Positions 58,128 through 64,000 of a stretch of DNA of 64,000 bases are shown piece after piece. A program made the translations under genes and the position numbers. The notes below the pieces were generated by a model, which had not been told where the DNA came from, ran no database searches, and was given only the letters and a program-made list of their open reading frames with translations. The stretch lies in assembly GCF_046630445.1 (NCBI RefSeq), contig NC_092340.1, forward strand, positions 20,767,001-20,831,000. Direction: 5' to 3'. Within the stretch, counting starts at the first letter, position 1; the number at the start of each line of letters is the position of its first letter. The stretch comes from Rutidosis leptorrhynchoides (taxonomy: Eukaryota; Streptophyta; Magnoliopsida; Asterales; Asteraceae).

Positions 58128-58979
58128 CTATTTTTTTCCAGTTCCCCCCATTGTACTTTTTCACCACATCAGCTAAAATATTGTCCTGCAACGCAATATT
58201 CAATAAATATTAGCATACTGCATATAATATACTTGTATAAAATAGCCTGCAGCTATGAATTATGACACGGCATGTTTCAAAGTTTGGATTATAACAAGAT
58301 GTTGACTTTACTAAACACATATGATCTTTTTAAAAGTGAGAAAGCATTATTAATCAACACAAGCATGTTACAATGAGCAAGATAATAAATTAACAAAAAA
58401 AAAAAAAAAAAAAAAAAAAACCAAATTACATAGTAAGCAACTAACCTCTTCCTCTGTCAAGCCTGCTTGTGATGAACGTTTAGTTTGACAAACACTTCTG
58501 CAAGCACAAGTAAAAAAAAAGCTTTAGTGAATTCTTTGCAAGAATTGATGAGAGCTAGTTTGACTTTTTCCATACAGAAAGCTGAAACTTTGACTAAAAA
58601 TTACAATAACTTGTCTCTTTATCTATTCTGTAGCATTACATCCCCAAATCCAAATGCCTTACTAAGACAATCTTTCCTAACTGATTAACTGAAAGATATT
58701 ATGAAAAAATAGCTAGATTGGATTGATCAACTTAACAGTATTAGTTCAAAAATTTTAATTCACAAGCCAATCAACTAAATAAAACCATAAAGGGGTTAAA
58801 TTCAGGTCAACAAACATTATAAAATCTAACAAAAATTAAATCTTTCAAGCTTACCCACGACTGCATTGAGATCTTGAAGTGTTAGCATCACAACTACTAT
58901 CCGAAATCTATGAACGCGAAGTAAATCCAATCTCTTTGGTCAACTCAAAAGTGTGACGTTCATCTTTTAGCCCAGCCAT
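58128..58979 (-). pseudogene. MYB3R: Captured 5' fragment of a three-repeat MYB (MYB3R) gene
   Basis: Three exons on the minus strand: 58979-58855 (ATG, MAGLKDERHTFEL...), 58497-58446 (SVCQTKRSSQAGLTEEE) and 58185-58128 (DNILADVVKKYNGGNWKKI, then donor GTTAGT). Reading frames agree across both introns. The last two exons encode the first part of MYB repeat R1. Its first conserved Trp is Leu (AGLTEEE, where AGW is expected), and GRNW has become GGNW. An in-frame TAG lies in the first exon. The rest of the MYB domain is absent. MYB3R proteins control G2/M genes; this fragment is non-functional. It lies upstream of the DRP1 fragment on the same strand, so one transcript could read through both. 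Confidence 0.8.
58397..58420. repeat. Poly(A) run within a MYB3R intron
   Basis: About 24 consecutive A, between the first intron's borders. It is a simple-sequence expansion. Confidence 0.85.
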
Positions 58980-59639
58980 CGCATCTATTGAAATCTTTTG
59001 ACCTAAAATCAATTTCATAGAAGCAACAAATCAAAATAGACAAAATTGAAAATTGATCGAATATATACTAACATAATCAAAGACTACAATTAGCATAATC
59101 TTAAGGATAACGCAAAAGCTTTACTAATTGAATACACGTATCTTAGGGATGCACTAATCGACTTCAGGTTCATTAAATATACCATCGAAAAACCTGTAGA
59201 TGCAACCTTAATTAGTAATTTTGATTAGTCTCGATGATTTGGGGAGAATTTGGGATTATTTTTTTCCTTGAATGAATGTACTTGAATGAATGTAGAGGGA
59301 TTGCAGTAGACAGCAACATAAGTTTTACACAAATTAACAATTAAAATTGCCGATTAAAACACAAAAGATAACAACATAAATACGGTTTAAAATTGAAAAT
59401 TAACAAAAGACAAGTACACAACAACATAAGTTAATAGATCATAGATGAAAAATTGGAAGTTACCAATTAAGATTTGAAGGTATAGGATTTGATATTGAAG
59501 AGCGTCACAAACGTATTGGCGTTTAGAACCTTCAATTACTAATTTGGTGTCATCCAATTTGAAGAAGATATATCGCCGAAGAAACTAATCGATTACATTA
59601 TAGCTGAAACGTATTGGATTTTATTTCTATGGGTTTTGT
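58980..59639 (-). other. Probable 5' UTR or upstream region of the captured MYB3R fragment
   Basis: No ORF is called. Bases 59221-59250 recur inverted at 12366-12395. The stretch up to the TIR could contain the captured promoter or leader. Confidence 0.4.
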
Positions 59640-59933
59640 TAGTCTTTCTAAAGTGTATATTTGATAACTCCCAATTGAACGGAACCTTAATTTTATTAAA
59701 AGGTACCTTGTTTTTTTTTTTTTTTGTTAATTAGTAGGGTATTTTGGAGATAGGGTGTATGTAAAATTGATTTATTAACTAATTTTTTAGTGAATGATTA
59801 AGGACCATTAGATCAAAGGGTATTATAATATAATTTTCTAATCTAATGATAATTAAGGGGGTTTTGAAAACATTTATTAGCTAATCGAGACTCTCTTTTA
59901 ATGTATATATATATAGTGAATAGTGATAGTGAT
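59640..59933 (-). repeat. Right terminal inverted repeat of the TIR structure
   Basis: Read inward from 59933 it matches the start of the neighbouring element at 60235 for about 250 bp (ATCACTATCAC, AAAAGAGAGTCTCGATTAGC, TGTTTTCAAAAC, then CCATTAGATCAAAGGG-type blocks), and it matches the left TIR for ~45 bp. It has an extra ATAGTGAATAGTG/AT expansion near the tip. Confidence 0.65.
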
Positions 59934-59940
59934 ATTAAAT

Positions 59941-60234
59941 TATTTAGAAATTAATTAATGGCAAATTAATTACGAAGATATATACTAAAATCACATGTTA
60001 ACTTTGTAACGGATCATGATCAAATGCCATAACTTATTACCATAATATAAGTTATAATTAGCTTATATTTACGAATATATTTATGATTTATATAAATGAT
60101 AAAATATCATATTTCCTCCCTATAAACACGTATTATTGAATTATGTATTTTATTTTGTTATTATACATTTATAGACCATCTAGATTTATTAATTTATTTT
60201 GTGACCTATTGATAGTTAAAAACGCTTTTTTAGT
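59941..60234. other. Spacer between two head-to-head TIR elements
   Basis: About 294 bp of AT-rich DNA with no recognised feature, presumably target-site DNA. Confidence 0.5.
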
Positions 60235-60510
60235 ATCACTATCACTATATACATCAAAAGAGAGTCTCGATTAGCTAATAAATGTTTTCAAAACACCCTT
60301 AATTACTATTAGATAAGAAAATTACATTATAATACCCCTTGATCCAATGGTGCTTAATCATCTACCAAAAATATTAGCTAATAAATCGATTGTTGAAACA
60401 CTCATCCCTAAAATACCCCCTTCTAATCTAATAATTAAAAAAAAAACACGGGAGAAAAATAACAAAGAAGGGATACGTTCATTCAACAAAACCCTAACTT
60501 CTTCTCCTAA
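60235..60510 (+). repeat. Left terminal inverted repeat of the second TIR element
   Basis: It is the reverse-complement counterpart of about 59640-59933. A 61-codon ORF at 60347-60532 lies within it and is not called. Confidence 0.6.
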
Positions 60511-61333
60511 CCAAATCATCCACGCCGATTAGAAACGATTTGGATCCATATCAATTGTAAGTATAAAGTTTTTACATCTGATTCGAGTTTTACATGATCA
60601 AAAGAGTGTCTTTTCTTGTTATCTTAAGAGTGTCTTTGAACCATATCATGTTGTTGTTAGCTGTTTAATTCCCATCTTTTTCTTTGGCAGAAAATAACAA
60701 TTAATGGAAGACCATATCGCTGCATAGAAGTTTTTCAGATTGGAATTCTATCAAACCGGTGATTTATGGTATGAACTAAGGTTTAATAGCAGATTCTGTG
60801 AAGTTCCTAGCTACATCGTATTATTCTGCTTTTTAATTTCTATATGCTGTATTTTGTAGAAGTCATTCGTTAGTAGGAATATCAGTTGAGTTTTTGCTGT
60901 GATTGAAATCATGAAGTCTTAATGAGCATTTTTAAAGTTGTAGCCTTTTTTATTTATTGATTATTTTTCACTTGAAGTTTAAAAGAAATTTGGAGATTCC
61001 CTAAACGGGAACTTGGGACAAGTTTGAGTTTGGTGTATTATGCATTCATGGTTTTTGTAGTCCAGCTTATTGCAGTAGTATGCCACATTTGCCACTATAT
61101 TTGAATCATAAAAATACCTCAAGAGTGCTAAAATTGGTTTGTAGTAGTTTTACATCGATCCACAATTGCACATGAACGTTTTGCACAGTAAATTTGAAAA
61201 CTTCATCATTCATCCTGGGTAACGATTGTACTGTCAATTTTTAAAGGGGTGATACATACAATTGTTGATAGTCGTGCTAACTGAGTTGGGGGTTATATTA
61301 ATTAGTTATTTAACCGCCTATTACATGTTTCAG
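60511..61333 (+). other. Unassigned sequence upstream of the SAPS exons
   Basis: T-rich, intron-like sequence; possibly captured 5' UTR and intron. No exon was confidently recognised. Confidence 0.4.
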
Positions 61334-62110
61334 GTGACTTGTTGATGTTATTGAATGTATCACTAGATGAAAAAGTCTTGCCAACTACAAATGGCCAATT
61401 GAAGCCTCCTCTAGAAAAGCATCGTTTGAAGGTTAGATTTACCTGATATCTTACCTTTGATATCTTACATTTGTCAGTTGCATATTTTGTATTTTTGTAT
61501 ACATTTTACGTGTCAATACGTTTACGGAAGTTACATTATTTCAATGATAGTAGTTATTTTCAAATGAATTAATCTATTTTGTATGCGTTAGAATAATAGT
61601 GGCTGGCTTTTGACTTGTTTGACCTGTTTATACGCGGTTAACCTCTTAGAGACGAACCACAACCAGAATCAACTTATTTATATGCCAATAGTTCGAATAA
61701 TGCCACCTTCATGTCCTCACCTTGCGTTGCATTCAGTTTATTATAATCTGCACTTTTAGTTGTATTTTCTCTTCTCATGGATGGATTTATTATACGCTTG
61801 CAGATTGTGGAGTTCCTTTCGGTTCTGTTGAAGACTGGGAATGAAATAGCAGAAAACGAATTAATCAGCTCGGGAACTATACAAAGAGTTATTGATCTTT
61901 TCTTTGAGTAAGATATTTCTAATACATCTCTTTTGATGTTCTTAGAATGTACAAAATATAGTCTTGTTACTCAATTGTCAAGTTGTCAACCGTGGTCTAA
62001 TTAATATGCATACACCTGTATGATGCATATTCTTACAGTTTCTTGTACTATTAATTGATGCAGGTACCCGTAATGGTGTTTTGAGATTGAACATAATTAT
62101 CTATCTCTGA
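61334..62110 (+). pseudogene. Captured fragment of a SAPS-domain (SIT4-associated, PP6 regulatory) gene
   Basis: Exon 61334-61431 (DLLMLLNVSLDEKVLPTTNG... to KHRLK) lies between TTTCAG and GTTAGA. Exon 61804-61907 (IVEFLSVLLKTGNEIAENEL... to LFFE) lies between TTGCAG and GTAAGA. A third starts at 62064 (completing the Glu codon, then YP) but runs into a stop at once and is decayed. Phases match across both introns. The sequence fits the SAPS domain of phosphatase-associated proteins, where PP..KHRLKIVE and LIDLFFEYP-type motifs are typical. Only a small internal part of the gene is present, so it is non-functional. Identification is from memory of the family. Confidence 0.7.
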
Positions 62111-62961
62111 CTAATGTTTCGGCTTTAGATACAGTGATTGTTGTTGTTTGATGTTCAATGCTCCTTTTGCTGGTACTACTATGAGGTGGATAAAAGAATA
62201 AATCATTAAGGTTGAATGTTTTTTCAGGAATTTGATTGCATTTGTGTTCTTAAAATGGCTACTCGAGCAGCAGCTTCAACTTCAATCGTGAGTTTAACAC
62301 GCATGAACAACCTATTGAGAATCGAAAAGAATTTCGATGTTAAAGTTCCGTACCTGAAAAGGGTTTGGTTTCATAGAACCAATACATATGTTTAGTTATA
62401 TGCTTGCATTTATTGTAGCTCTTGTAGTGATCACCCTATAAAAATTCAAATGACAACTAAATCGTAAACCCTGTATGGCTTCAACTCTCGAACCAGGTAT
62501 TTCTGTTTATCTTTGTTATCCTTATGGCTTCTTTATATTATGTTCATGGTCAATTGCACATATGACTAACTGGTGATACAATAATATGTACCGATGTTAT
62601 TGTTGTCATGTGCACAAACTTGAAATGCACCTCCATTATTATGTGTTTAAAGACTCCTACTAAGGAGAGTTATGTTTTAGGTTTTAGGTATTAAACTTTC
62701 ATATGTAGCGTTTATTGACGTCAATTAAGATCTCTTTGTGAATTTAACAAATTTATTGATTTCATTTTAATCAATCTGCACTTTCATTCAAGCAGATGTA
62801 CAAAGCAAGAAACGAGTGAAGTAAAAAACGAGTACAATGTAGAGATATTGCAACTCTGTATAATTTTATGTTTGAAAATTCTGATTGTATATGTTGTGTA
62901 CCATATAATTAAATAAGCCAAACGTACAACTCTCTAATATAAAAATATTTATATTCGCGGA
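62111..62961 (+). other. Region with one possible further captured exon
   Basis: ATG at about 62254 opens MATRAAASTSI and meets GTGAGT at about 62287, which could be a first exon of an unidentified captured gene. It is too short to name. The rest is unassigned AT-rich sequence. Confidence 0.3.
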
Positions 62962-63325
62962 CAAAAAATGGATTAAAATCAATCATATTGAACGACATTG
63001 GGAATGATTAAAATACCACCAAGAATGTTGTTTATAAGAAATTCTTGAGATGTATTTGAATGGGATGTAAATGTTCTATGGTTAAATATAATATAATATA
63101 ATATATACATCATATTACAAAAATTAATATGTATTTACTTCTTTCAATAAAATAAATAAACAACCATTGCAGACATGCGTATTTGACTACAAAAAACGGA
63201 TTAAAACCAAACATATTGACGACAATGTGAAAGATTCAAATACCACCAAGAATGTTGTTTATAAGAAATTCTTGAGACGTATTTGACTGAGATGTAAATG
63301 TTCTATGGTTAAATATCCTTTGAAT
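62962..63325 (+). repeat. Direct duplication, ~125-bp units about 228 bp apart
   Basis: Units from about 62966 and 63195 share GGATTAAAA, ATACCACCAAGAATGTTG, TTTATAAGAAATTCTTGAGA and ATGTAAATGTTCTATGG. Each contains the short palindromic stretch AAGAAATTCTT. Confidence 0.85.
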
Positions 63326-63422
63326 ATTTTTTATACATCACTAAATATATATACTTATAGTACAAATCAAATTCATTTTGAGAACTAATATAAACTTAAT
63401 GGATAAAAAGGATCATCGTTGA

Positions 63423-64000
63423 GAATTAATGGTTTAAGGTTTAGGAATTTCTATTTAGGGTTTACGATTTATGGTTTACAGTTTAGGATTTAGCGTTAAG
63501 ATTTTAGAGTTCATGCTTTAGGGTTTAGGGTTTAGTGTATAGGGTTTACGGTTTAGTGTTTAGGGTTTAGGGTCTAGGGTTTAGAGTTTAGGCTTTGGAG
63601 TTTAGGGTTTAGTTTTTAGAATTTATGGTATAGAGTTTAGGGTTTTATGGTTTATGGTTTATGGTTTAGGGTTTAGTGTTTAGAATTTAGATATATGGTT
63701 TAGGGTTTAGTGTATCTGGTTTAGGTTTTAGAGTATAGGGTTTGGGGTTTAGATTTTAGACTTTATGGTTTAGGATATAGGGTATAGGGTATAGGCTTTA
63801 AGGTTTGGTGTATAGGATTTACGGTTCAGTGTTTAGGGTTAAGGGTTTAGGGTTTAGAGTTTAGAGTTTTGTTTGTAGAATTTATGGTATAGAGTTTAGG
63901 GTTTAGGGTTTTATGGTTTATGGTTTAGGGTTTAGTGTTTAACATTTAGATATAGGGTTTAGGGTTTAGTGTATAGGGTTTAGGTTTTAGAGTTTAGGGT
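63423..64000 (-). repeat. Telomere-like array, TTTAGGG orientation
   Basis: Degenerate TTTAGGG units continue to the window edge. The orientation is opposite to the arrays at 11515, 50615 and 54935, in keeping with the head-to-head placement of the two TIR elements. Part of it (63540-63720) is repeated at 63780-63980, so higher-order repeats are present. Confidence 0.9.

Larger units (their letters stand above)
60235..64000 (+). mobile_element. Second TIR (Pack-type) element, left part, running off the window
   Basis: The terminus ATCACTATCACTATATACATC at 60235 continues for ~280 bp in parallel with the inverted right end of the preceding element. Inside are exons of a SAPS-domain gene (61334 to about 62110), a direct duplication and a telomere-like array. 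Both this element and its neighbour have the order terminus, gene fragments, TTTAGGG-like array, which suggests one family. The right end and TSD lie beyond the window. Confidence 0.5.

Overview
The window is plant nuclear DNA, AT-rich and made almost entirely of nested transposable elements; no intact host gene is visible. The spliced fragments of a dynamin-related protein, a three-repeat MYB and a SAPS-domain (PP6 regulatory) gene, the Athila and Tekay-like Ty3/gypsy retrotransposons primed by tRNA-Asp and initiator tRNA-Met, and the CCCTAAA-type repeats all point to a flowering plant. The overall style resembles Asteraceae genomes, but that is an impression and was not tested. Layout from left to right: a probable hAT-type terminus (1-249); a complete non-autonomous Athila-like element on the minus strand (358-10213, TSD GTGTT, LTRs that look identical) that encodes only Gag and protease; a foldback sequence (10387-10695); then a large TIR-bounded structure (10789-59933) that holds everything else up to 59.9 kb. 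Inside that structure a Tekay-like Ty3 element (13105-49982, TSD TCTTT) carries a decayed gag-pol. Its 3' LTR is split by a second, large non-autonomous element (19890-49025, LTRs about 4.1 kb). That element is in turn split by a full-length Athila (26719-43546, TSD ATCAT) with an intact 1867-residue polyprotein, a zinc-knuckle ORF and a probably spliced Athila ORF1-like gene. My by-eye LTR divergences (about 2.3 %, 1.2 % and 0.5 %) fall in the order the nesting requires. To the right, 49.98-59.93 kb holds telomere-like repeat arrays, a truncated LTR related to the 4.1-kb family, and captured exons of DRP1 and MYB3R genes on the minus strand. A second TIR element starts head-to-head at 60235 with captured SAPS exons and another telomere-like array that runs off the window. 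Two signals stand out. First, the Tekay-like LTR holds an array of nine stem-loops with a near-constant 10-nt loop (GAYGTGYTAA) and stems that change in compensating pairs, which suggests selection on RNA or cruciform structure. Second, the small Athila is a chimera: its leader, gag and 3' region match the full-length Athila, its protease and C-terminal domain differ, and the last residues of the polyprotein are retained. Identical LTRs show it moved recently, presumably using enzymes from an element like the full-length one. Further points are tRNA-like Pol III promoter modules inside LTRs, repeated PPT-like motifs, GC-rich odd-length palindromes, and an insertion end that carries a piece of the primer binding site instead of a target-site duplication. 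All identities and divergences quoted were estimated by reading, not by alignment software.
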